Shown piece by piece: positions 50,740-61,500 of a stretch of 64,000 nt of DNA. A program made the translations under genes and the position numbers. The stretch comes from Lycocorax pyrrhopterus obiensis (taxonomy: Eukaryota > Chordata > Aves > Passeriformes > Paradisaeidae). The notes beneath the pieces were generated by a model, which was not told where the DNA came from, did no database searches, and worked only from the letters and a program-made list of their open reading frames with translations. The stretch covers positions 20,190,172 through 20,254,171 of the forward strand of contig JACSVZ010000005.1 of assembly GCA_014706295.1 (NCBI GenBank), in the 5' to 3' direction. Numbering within the stretch: position 1 is the stretch's first letter; each line of letters starts with the position of its first letter.

Positions 50740-51440
50740 TAACAAAATGGAAGGAGCTGGTGAGCCATAGATGCACAGGGATGGGTTGGGGTTGTCTGGG
50801 ACCACTTCTTTCTGCTGTGTGACAGCCGTGGTGTTCATTTGAGAGGCACATGGTAGTGCTGCAGGTGGTGCTGGGGCAGAGAGGTGGAGGCTGGTGGCAG
50901 TGTGGCCAGCTGGGTGCTCCAGGCTGGGACTAACAAGCCCCTTTGAGTTGCCACCAAAGAAGAGCAAAGCTGTGGCCCCTCAGTGAGCAGCCTCTTGTTC
51001 CTGTTTGTGTTGGTACCACTGGGGCTCTGCAGTGCTGGGGGATTTTGGAGCAGCTGAAGCGCCTGTATTGACCTGTTTATTTTTGATTGGAACAAGTTTC
51101 AGGTTTTGTTGGATTTTAAGTACTTTTTTTTTTTTCTGCAAAACCCAAGCCCCAGATTTGCTTCAGAGGAGTAGCTGGTTTTGCCATGAGTCTGGTCCTG
51201 ACTCCAGCAGTGAGTCAAGTCCCCCAGAGTAGAACTGGTGGGAGGTGGCACCCAATGTCACTGTCGCCCTTTCCTGGCTGCCCCAGGGTTGGGGGCTGAG
51301 CTGTTGCTGCCGAGCCCAAGTCCTGTTCCTTGGCCAGCATTCCCAGCTCCTGGTGATGCCGGTGTGTGCTCAGCCAGCCCACTCTGCACCATGGGGCTGT
51401 GCAAATGGTGGTTTGCTGAATTGAAGTGGCCCCAGGGTCT
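50740..51440. other. Second GC-rich block in the MBNL3 3' UTR
   Basis: This moderately GC-rich sequence with GCTG/GGTGC repeats follows a poly-T run at about 50710-50722 and contains another at 51124-51136. It differs in composition from the AT-rich UTR on both sides. No family or coding sequence is recognised. Confidence 0.4.
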
Positions 51441-52567
51441 TTAAAATGAGGAAAAATCAGATGTTGCTTCTCCCCATGGTATTATATAATAACCTAGATT
51501 TTAATACAAAATAATCAGCTAGTTCAAGCCACCACACTTCCCTTTGCCATAGTCAATTTCTATAATCAAGCTCTTTCTCATTTCTAGGATTATGAGAGAA
51601 AAATATTTTGCACTATGTGAAATGAATCATAGCTGGTCAAACTTCATTGGGGTATGAGCATGATCATGACAACACTGCTAAAGTCTTTGCTAGTGATCTT
51701 TACTGACATCCTCTATCATCAAAAATAACTCTATATGCCTCTCAAAGGAGATATTTAAACATACAAAATAACACAACTGTTAAATAAAATGAAGTTATTT
51801 TTCCAAACACACAACAGAGAGAATTACCTGACACCGAATTACAAGGTTCCAGTTCTTTATTACTGTACACAGATGCTATTTGATAGTGGTGGAAGCCAAA
51901 TGATTTTGTTGCCATGGCTTTTGTATCCTAGCAGATGAGGGGATGATAAGACCATTCTTAGATTGGATTATAGGATTTTTTTTCTTTCCAATTAGCTTTG
52001 TTTTAATTTTTTTTAGATCATGAAAATGAACTGACTCCTCACCCTTTATTACATCACCTGACAACAGATCACTTTTTTTTTTTTTTTATAAATTGAGAAT
52101 TGTATTTTAGGCAATCACTAAAGTCAAAGAAAGAATGTTCTCCTAAATTGTCAATTTTTAATTTAAATATATAAAAACATTTATACTGTACTGTGTAAAG
52201 TAGATCTTTGAAGCACATTCTTCTTTTCATAGGCATTTCTGGTAAAACAAAGTAAGGGAAACATTAGATATCAATTTAATGGTATAGTTTAGAAAATATA
52301 TACAAATGACTACACTTAGCCCTGTGGAATTGTAAGGAATTAAAATATCATTGGATCCAGACAGGCGTAGGTTAATGCAGTATTTCAGTTCCATAACAGG
52401 ATAGTTCATTCCCTCAACTGCTACCAACAGGGTGTACGCTTTGAATTTATTTTTCTTTTTGCCACATTATATTGCTGTAGTGCTTGTACGTGCTTTAGAA
52501 ATGTGCATAATGCTACTCATTTTAGTATGTTACTTCTATATTGTTATTGTTTATTTTTTGATCTTTT

Positions 52568-52573
52568 AATAAA
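52568..52573 (+). terminator. MBNL3: Distal poly(A) signal of MBNL3
   Basis: The canonical AATAAA is followed within 40 bases by a GTGTATAAAATTC and TTGGTTATGTTTTTTATGG downstream element. It is the last clear signal before the AT-rich UTR character fades, so cleavage is expected near 52585-52595. Confidence 0.65.
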
Positions 52574-52590
52574 GTGTATAAAATTCTTGG

Positions 52591-55500
52591 TTATGTTTTT
52601 TATGGATCCGTATCTACACATTAATAGGAGTTTGCTTTAAAAACTTTTCCAGTTCCAGTTTATTAGTCCCAAACTTCAAAGATTATGATGTAAAAATAAT
52701 AACTAATGAATTTGAATCAATGTTATATCTGAAGTGTAGATCAACAGAATAAATTTCTTTCCAGAAAATACCTTCAGTATTTTGAATTCTATGTAGCCAG
52801 TGCCTCCTTTTTACTGGATGCATTTGGCCTGTCATATTAAAGTTACTAACACAAGACAGACATTTGTATTTTAGAAAAATAAAAAGTAAAACTTTCCAGA
52901 TGCTGCCTTTTGGTTTCTCTCGTGCCTTAGACCTTCGGAGACACATGTGATGTGGTCTGCTTGGCTTGTATTTTTCCGTGCTTCCTTTCTGACCCTGTCT
53001 GTGATGTGATTAGAGAGCAGATCAGAGCTGTGCATTTGAAGATAACCATGAAGAATAAATCAACTCCCATTCAAAGGCCTGCAGCTTTTGTAGCACAGTG
53101 ATGTGTGTATTAATTTTTCTCTTTCAGCATTCATGTCAGAGACTGTTTTGAATGTCTCAGTGCAATGATACAACAGTGAGCTCCCCTTTGGCAGCAGCCT
53201 GGATTCCCCAGCTCTCTTCCAAGTGCCCAGCTCATCCCGGGCTGCCTGGCCAGGCTTACACCTCCGGCCGGCACAAGCTGGGGCTGCCTCTCACCATGGT
53301 CTGGAGCCACCCTGGCTGAGCTGGGTCTAGGCTGCTGCAAGAGAAAATTGCTTCTTGATGAGCTTGCGTAACTGAAACGCTGTAAAGCTGCATAGATTTA
53401 GATGTAAGAAAACCGCTCAACAGCGTGGCCACCTTGGTCACCACCTTCTTACCAATAGCATTATGTCAAAGGGGCTTTTACCCTTAAACTGGCTGGAGGT
53501 TGCTCCATCAAGGCTTTAAGCTGGAGGCACCGAACCAGGGCACTTGGCTGTCCTAGGCTACAGCGTCATTCAGCTCATGGGCGGCAGAGGACAATGCCGG
53601 GAACCCCAAGGATGTGAGTAACTGCCCTTGTGAAGTCCGAGTGTTAGTCCAGCCTTGGCACCCAGGTGGCTGTGATAGGACGCCAGCATCACGGGTGAGC
53701 CTGGATGGTGCAGCCTGAGGAGTCTGGTGCCAGCACAAGGGAGTGCACTCACAGCAGGGGAGGGATCCTTGGCTGTTTTCCCAAAAGAGTTTTAAGAATC
53801 TGACTCTTAGGACTTGGGGGAGGGATTAGGAGTTTGAGAATGTGTTTCAGGGGATGTGGGTGCAGTAGAGCTGCTCAAGGCAGGAGCGGTGGCGAGGAGG
53901 CACTGCCAGAAGAGGCTGGGCAGACACCGCTCTTCATCCCCAGTAGGACAAGCTGCTGACTTTGAGAACAGACTGAGCCCAGGACAAATTATGTAACTGC
54001 TGCTTTTTCATCAGTCTGTTCCCCTGACTTCTCCTTGCAGGTTAATTGACTCTATTTGTGTGTCAAGGCCACTTAGATCTTTCTTCTATAAATGACTCCT
54101 GCCTCATCTGATGGCACAGTTAAATGTCTGAATTGTTTCTAAGATCAAAAACAAAGTGGAACTGAAACTTTTCTAGGCAGTTGATGTGGAAGCATGGAAT
54201 CCTTCCTGAATGGTTACTCATCATTTTTATTGCTAGCTTTGGTCTGGCTTTCTTTCCCTGCAGGATGGAGACAGGGGCTTTCAAGTGATGCTTTCCTTGG
54301 AGATGTGGCAGGGGCTGGGCCTTGGCTGCTTGGAAACACAAGCTCTGCTCAGAAGCCTCCCCCATGGAGGAGGCTGGGGGTAGGAGTCCCACACTAGCAC
54401 CAAAAATCGAGGGTAGTCCATCAACAAGAGACTTTAAATTGTGTTTCAAGGCCAAACAGCATCCTTGGGCAAGGGATGTGGGATTTTACCTGGGGCCCTT
54501 TTGCAGAAGTTACAGGAGGAGCTGCCTGCAAACTACTTTATAGGTGGAGTTGGATTAAAGGATCTGAGCAAAATTATTCATGATGAGGTATTTACTGCAT
54601 GTGTCATTTTGAAGTCTTATAGCACCTGGCCCATCTGTCTTCTTTTTCATTGTGGCTTGTTTGTGCAGGAAAGTCAAGTTTAATACAAAAATCTCTATTT
54701 AGCTCTTTGGTTGTTGAAGCTTCAGTGGGAAACATGGGAAAAATTCATTTTTTCAAGACTTGCTCCATATTCAGATGGTCCAAAGCCAATTTTTATTCAA
54801 TGTGGACTTAGTGCTGGATAAATAGATCAATTTGATCTATTTATTATGAGAAATAAGAGAATGGAGAAATGTTTGGCTAATCCCCAATGACTTGCAGATC
54901 TAAAATATCCTCTCCAACACAAGTAGCCCTTAATTCTCCCCAGGAGAGGTCATGTCAGAGTGCAGGGTAGTACGAAACAGCCTGTACCCTCTCGCTTGTG
55001 CTCTGAGCTGTTACTGCAAACGATGGACTCAGGTGCCTCCTCCAGCCCAGGTGAGACCTGCCTCGAGTACATCTCTGAGATGGCAGCACATGCCAACAGA
55101 GGATCCCTGTGAGTGGGCCTGGAGGCCTCTGCAGTGTCTGTGTGCAGGGAGACAGAAAAAGTCACAGCCTGAAGGCCATGGGGACGGGCTTGGAGGAGCA
55201 GCCACCCAGCAAGCCAGCTCTGATGGGGTCCCAGCAAGGCTTGGCTCATTTGGAAGATGTTTACTTTGCCCTTCCCTCCTCATTTTGCCTTTTTCAGGGT
55301 GGCTCTGCCAGTCTGTTTAGCAGGCACGTGCCCTGGCATCTGCCCCACTGTTCCCACCGCCCTTCCCCTGGATCCAAAAGTGTAAATACAGCCCCGAGGG
55401 GATGGCACTGTGACACCTCACCACCTGCCTGTGGAGGATCCCTGCAGCCAGGCAGGAGGCTCTGGTACAGTGCTGCTGCACCATTTCTCTCTTCGCAGCC

Positions 55501-58500
55501 GCAGCTGGGTTCCACAGAGGTATTTCTGCTTTGCTCCATAGTTCATGTAAATTATTTGCTCGTAAATGTTGTCAGAGCCTTCCCAAGGGAGCTGCTGCCT
55601 CCCACCCAATGCAGTCACTGTGTGCTCGAAGCCTGTGTCTGTAATCGATGCAGCTTCTGCTTTAATGTTTCACAGCACCAACATTCAGCCCATCTCCATG
55701 GCAGTGCTTCTGCTGCAGCTCCTGCATGTCCTGTGCTCCCCATGGCCCTGAGAGCTTTGCAGCAGTGTCCCCACCTGCCCCACAGCCCTGTCAGCCCTCA
55801 GTTTTGCCCCCACCAATGGCACCTGAATGTCCAGCACGGCTCCCACTGGTGAACAGTTTCTGGCAATCACATCAAGGGGCGCTGGGGGTGTTTGGGGCTG
55901 CATGTGTCTGCACCAAAGCAAAGGTGCTTGTGCTTTGTAAAGCTTCTGGAAAATTCTTGTTGAAGAAAACTGTGTTTTGCTTTCCCCCACAGAAGCCTGA
56001 ATCAAAGTCATCAGTTGCTTGCCCTGTGGGGTGAGCCTGCCCAAGGGTCACACTGCCACGCTGGTAAGGAGACACAGGATATTCCCATCACTGTTCTCAG
56101 AGCCGTGTGTGGCTGTGCCAAGGCAGGGGAAATACAAAGGTAAGACCATGTATTCTCTGGGGTGCAGGGTGCTGGTGGCCACCCACACCCCATGATGTTG
56201 GGGTGTGCAGGAGCAGCAGGTGCTGGCTCAGCAGCTCCCCTGCCCAGAGTATCCCTTGTGCTTTGGAAGCTGAATGTGCCAAGTCCCACTGCCCAGGCCC
56301 TGTCATGACCTGCAGTGAGGTTTGGGACAGGCAGGGCCCCAGCAGTGCTGGCAGCAGGAGGACGGGTGACACACAGGTCACACATGATGATGCTACTTGG
56401 GCTATTGCATGAATCAAGGGGATTTTGGTGAGGGTAATGAGGGCAACTTGGGCCTCTGAGCTGGGGAGGATGAGGCCTTGGAAGACTTTAATTTCCTACA
56501 TTGCACAGTTCGAGGGTGGGGGCTGTGGCCACATTTGGACCAGTGGGGTTAGACTGAGGGTAGCCCATGCTGAGGAGGGAGGTGGGCTGCAGTTCCCCCC
56601 ACCAGGCTCTCACCCCTCTGCCAGCTTTGCTCAATTATGGGAAATCCTTTAAGCTTTTGCATTAGTGCTGTATTTAGGTCTGCACTGTATTAGGGCTTGG
56701 CATAGAGAGCGCAGTGAGATTTCTCACTTAATAAAGAACGTTTTAAAGGCATTTGTCACTGTGGGTCTGGTGCCAGGAGCCAGGTCTCTGGGCAGGCAGG
56801 GAGGGTGCTGTGGGAGGTGAGGGAGCTGGTCTGGCTCCAAGGCCTGCTGCGCTTGGCCCTGGCCAGGTCCCATCTCTGCCCCTATGCTCCCACACTGAAC
56901 ACTGGGACAGAGGGTCCTGGTCTGCCCCCATTACCCACCCAGCCAGGGGGTACATCAGGTTGTGCATCTCAGGGCTGCAGCTGGTGACCTCCCAGCCCAT
57001 CTGCATCAGCACAGCTGCTGGCAAAGCCCAGCCACCCTCCCGTGAAGCTCCAGGGCTGCTGTGCTGGCGGGAGGCCCATCCTGCTGGCAGTAAATGTGTC
57101 ATTAGATGGTGATGAGGCACCATGAGTCACGAACGCCCACCGCCAGCCAGCCAGCCTGGCTGGTCCGGGCACAGGGCTGCAGAGCACTGGCAGGAGCTGG
57201 GAGAGATCTGCTACCTCCTCCTCCTCCTCTGCCTCTCTCCACCTGCAGCCTCACCAACCTGCATCTTCCATAGGGCACCAAATGATGGAGCATCCCTCTG
57301 GCAGTGCTCACCTCGGGCTGAGGTGACAGGTCAGCTTCCCTGGACCAGTGTGGGGATGTGATGGTCCCCCCACACCCCTGCTCACAGGTGTCTGACACCA
57401 CCACAGCACTACCCATGGCTCTTGGATAGCTTGGCAAGGATGGGGCTGAGGGGGCTGCCTGTGGAAATTTGTGTCCCCTGGACTCCAAGTAGCTGAAGCG
57501 AGGGCTGGACCAGCTCAGGGTGTGCTGCTGGGAGCCAGGAGGAGCCTCCGGACTCCCCTTTCAGTGTGGATTTTTCTTTTAAGCTGGTAATTGTTGAGGC
57601 AACAGAGTATTAGATCCAGATTTTGAGCTGCTGCTGATGGTGGCCCAGTCTTGTGGAGGGCAAAGCTCAACCCTTGGCTTGTGGACGAGCGAGAAGCCTT
57701 CTCTCCCTGCTCAGCCTCGTGAGTGGCACTTCAGCACTTTGATCCTTGTCTCCAAACTCCAACCCCTGCAGTCGTGTGAGGGCCATGGCCTGGAGAAAGC
57801 CAGGCTTCTGCATCAGACCATGGCTGCTACACGAAGGACAGGAGAGAAGTTGTGCTGTGGCTCAAGTGACATCCCTGAGCAAGCCCAATGTAAGTGCATG
57901 TGGCAGCCCCCTTGTTGGGGGCTCAGCTGGGAGCCCCAGCAGCCCTTCCCTTTCCCTCAGACCTGCTGAGTGAGCAGAAAAAGCAAAATTTTGTGGGATT
58001 ATTGTGCATCTGCTGCTGAACCAGCCCCCAGAGCAAAAGCAGCCCCAGTGCCTCTCCCAAAACCACCACTGGGGTCCCCAGGGAGGGCCCCAACCCCAGA
58101 GAGAAATCATCAGACAGGGAAAGCTTTTATTTCCTTTCTGTCTTTGCCTTCTCCAGGCCCGGACTTGATTATTCCTTTCAGCAACACAAAGTGCTAGAGA
58201 GGCTCAGCAGCCAGAGATCAATTTTCTGTGCTCTTGGTGCAATGTGTCTGTGCAGGGAGAAGTGGCTTTTTTCTTTCCCTTGCCATTGTGTTGAGACTTG
58301 GTGGGTGACACCAGGGGCAGTGGCAGCTGCATTGCTGGAGGGAGGGTGATGGAACGTGTGCCAGCCCTCACCTGGTGCTGTGCTGATGGAGGGTGTCAAA
58401 GCCTTTCACTCATGGCCATTGAAGAGCAAAGATATTGCTGGGAAAGAATTCCCAGCTCGGCTCAGATATCAGTATCACTCCGAGGCACAGTGCAGGGTGG

Positions 58501-61500
58501 GACCCTCCACTGCTGCCTCTGCTCCTGATATGTCCCCTCTCATTCATCACAAAGCACTGGCTAATGGAGAATGACTTTCTTTCTGGGGAACATGCAAAAA
58601 TTTGTCTCCACAGGAATAACATGCAAAGATCTCATATTTAAGTGATTGGAACATAGTGGCAACACAAGGTACGAAGACTAAACACAGAGGGATTCAAGAT
58701 GCTTCTCAATTACACAGACAAGATAAGGAAAAAAAATTAAGAGAATTGCAGAATTTTAAGAGGATGGGGAAGAATTTGGCATGGGATTAAATACTAGAGA
58801 AAAGATTAGAAAAGCAAAAAAGCAAATGAGAAAAGCCTGAGGGGTGAGGCAGATGGACCAGAGCAAGGAGAGCTGCCAGCCCACAGACAAGGACTAACCT
58901 AGGGATGAGCCCTGGCACTGTCCCCACAGCATCCCAAGTCCACATCCCCACACTGGAGCTGTCTCCAGGCCTGCTGTGGCACAAGGCAGAGGGAAGAGAA
59001 TCCTCTCTCTGGCACTGGCATGGCTGGACTTACTCAGGGGCTGCTGACAGTGAGGTGTCTATGGCTGTGGATCAGCGAGGCAATGGATCAATGAGGCAGT
59101 GGGCCCTTGGCATAAATGGTGGCTCTGTCCATGCAGGGCTGTTTGTTGGTCCATCTGTGCAGGGATGGGAGGTGGCTGCCTGTCCTGGAGGCTGGGATGG
59201 AGCACCAGGCTGGCAGAGCCACACTTTGCTTCCACCAGCCACTGGTTTGATCCTCTCCAGGCTGTGCAAATTAGGAAATTCTTTGAAATACCAAAGTGTC
59301 ACGCTGCAATACCAGGCAGCAGCCCCTCGCTTCTTAAAGCAGAAATACAGCTGGGGTTTGGATCACCGGCTTTTATCCACAAAATGCTTGAGCAAGTTCA
59401 TAAACTGCAGAACAAAATACTAGAGGCTGCAGGCAATTATGGCAGAGACCTCTGGAGTCCTCCCCAGCACAAGGAGCCCCAGCGAAGCTGTCGATGGCTC
59501 CCACTGCTTCTGATCCTGGCTGGCAAATATTAATTTGGGTTTTTTCAAGTTGAGAAATTAACTGTTTTGCAACCCATCGAATTTGAATACTCTAATTAAG
59601 CAGTTTCAGTGCTTTTCTCCTCCCAGGACCTTCCCTGGCCAAGCACTTTAACACCTTGGTTCCTGGGCTCCTGGAGCAATCAGCCTCTGAGGTCTGCTGG
59701 TTTGGCTCCCTTGGATGATGATGATGGATGCCACACGTTACCCAGGCTGCAGCTCTCTAAGGTGTTATGAAGACCCTTGCTGGTGTCTGGATTGTCTCCA
59801 AGCAGCCAGGTGTCCTTTCCAGGAGAGCTGACGGGCTCTGGTGTGGAGGACATACAGCTTTGTACCATCGGCCTCCCTTGACAGGGAAGCTGATCAAGTG
59901 TCTCATAATGAGCTCGCCATGTTTCTGCTCTGCAGACAGTTTGTTGGCTGTTGCCAAAGGCAGCCTGGGGAGAAGCTCTGCCTGGCTCCCATGGCCCATG
60001 GCTCTGCCACTGCACAGCTATGGAAAGCCTTTCCCTCTGGCCTCAGGTTGATCTCCTTCAGAAGCACCTCATCCAAGATGTGCCTCCACCCTCATCAGCG
60101 GCATGTGCAATGTGGCCGTCTGGGGACGTGTGCCAGGCACAGGGACTCTCTGCTGATGTGTTTGCACATCCTCAGCTGTGGCTGGGGAAAAGAGATGGAT
60201 GGGAAAGTCAGTGTTATCAGCATGTGGAACAGGGCCATGCCAGGCAGATGGTCTATGATATTCTGATTTGATATTCCATTATTTTAAATCAAGTAGGACA
60301 TGCCACCCTGCAGCATTTGGTGACAGTGGCATTGCCCACCTGGGAAGTGTACCTCCCACATGCCATGAGTGCAGCTAGAACTCAGGTATTGTGCCATCCA
60401 TTCCCATCCGAGCCAGGAGTGGTGTTCCAGGAAAGGGCCACCAGTACTCCAACAGAAATGTCCCCATGTCACCCACCCAAGGCACTGAGGTCCTGCCACA
60501 AAGACAAGGTGCTTGGCTGTCTTGGTGACACTGCCTGTCCCAGGCTTGGGGACAGGACAAGGCAGTGGGTGTTCTGGTCTCAGGTCACCACACAACCTGG
60601 CAGCGGCCACCCAGGGACTCAGCACACTTTAATGAGCTCAACGCCAGAGCCTGCATGGAGGAATTAACGATTCGGAATAATACTTGTTACTTTGCTGTGA
60701 GGAAATTGTCAAGGGAAAAGTAATTTACTAAAAAAGAAGTAGGAAAGAAATGGTTTTGCTTATTAAGATCAACATCATATTAAAGTATTTTCTCAATACC
60801 TCATTTGTGTTGAATTTTACATTTTGTCTCTCTTGTTCTCACCAATGAGAGTAAAGCAGGGGGGTTCATTCTAATTAATTGTTTAGCTGCTTCATTTGGC
60901 CAGCAAATTTCATGAGCAAGGTTACACATTTCTGTAGCATTTGAATTGCAAATGCTGCAGGAATATGATAAAAAAAGGAAAACACATGGAATTCTAAAAG
61001 CAAATGGGAACCTTTCTGTAAGACATCAGTTTAAAATTGCTTTATTTTTACAAATCTTAAAAATACATCTTGACAGAGTTTTTACTTTCCCCCCTCCTTT
61101 CTTTTCATTTGGAGTTTAAAGCAACAGGTTTGCTTATGTGTTCACTGTTGCCTTCTGGCTTTTTAGCCTTAAGGAGCTGTATTTTCAGTTTTACTCTACT
61201 GTTGGCTAGAAACTTTAAAATATGTACGTATATGTATTTCTAGGAAAAGGCTGTCCCATGTGCTGGTGATTTAACAAAGGCAAATCTGAGAACAGCCCCA
61301 TCCCCACAGCTTTGCAGAAATTCGTGGAAGCTGGTACACAAGGAGAGGGTGCTGTGCTGGCATCATGTTGGGTGTGTGGAGGACAGGCCACTTTTTGGGA
61401 GACACAGAGCTGCAGCTCGGCATGAGCCCAACACAGACCTGGTGAGCAACAGCTCAAGGCACTTCCCAGGCACTGCAGAAAGGATTACAGCAGCTCAGAC

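Larger units (their letters stand above)
19837..52590 (+). other. MBNL3: MBNL3 transcription unit, 3' part (nine exons visible)
   Basis: Muscleblind-like proteins are CCCH zinc-finger RNA-binding proteins. They bind YGCY motifs and control alternative splicing, mRNA localisation and stability. Assignment to paralogue 3 rests on [14 protein letters not shown] after zinc finger 2, [17 protein letters not shown] in the linker, and the terminal LSVDELSSSMFVSQM. MBNL1 and MBNL2 differ at these places. With every cassette exon included, the window encodes 331 residues ending at the 74-nt exon stop; without the 54-nt exon it encodes 313. The family's first coding exon adds about 58 residues that are not in this window. 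The intact reading frame across all junctions, with canonical GT/AG borders, argues for a functional gene. Exon sizes 54, 36 and 95 nt match the known MBNL cassette exons. Confidence 0.93.
45484..52590 (+). other. MBNL3: MBNL3 3' untranslated region
   Basis: About 7.1 kb of mainly AT-rich sequence follows the last stop. Very long 3' UTRs are typical of MBNL genes. Possible proximal poly(A) signals are AATAAA at 48468-48473, 48507-48512 and 51783-51788, and the distal signal at 52568-52573 has a GT/T-rich downstream element. Two GC-rich blocks (about 48668-48960 and 50740-51440) stand out. No ORF here has family resemblance. The 3' end is inferred from the last convincing signal before the sequence changes character, so use of earlier sites is possible. 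Confidence 0.72.
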
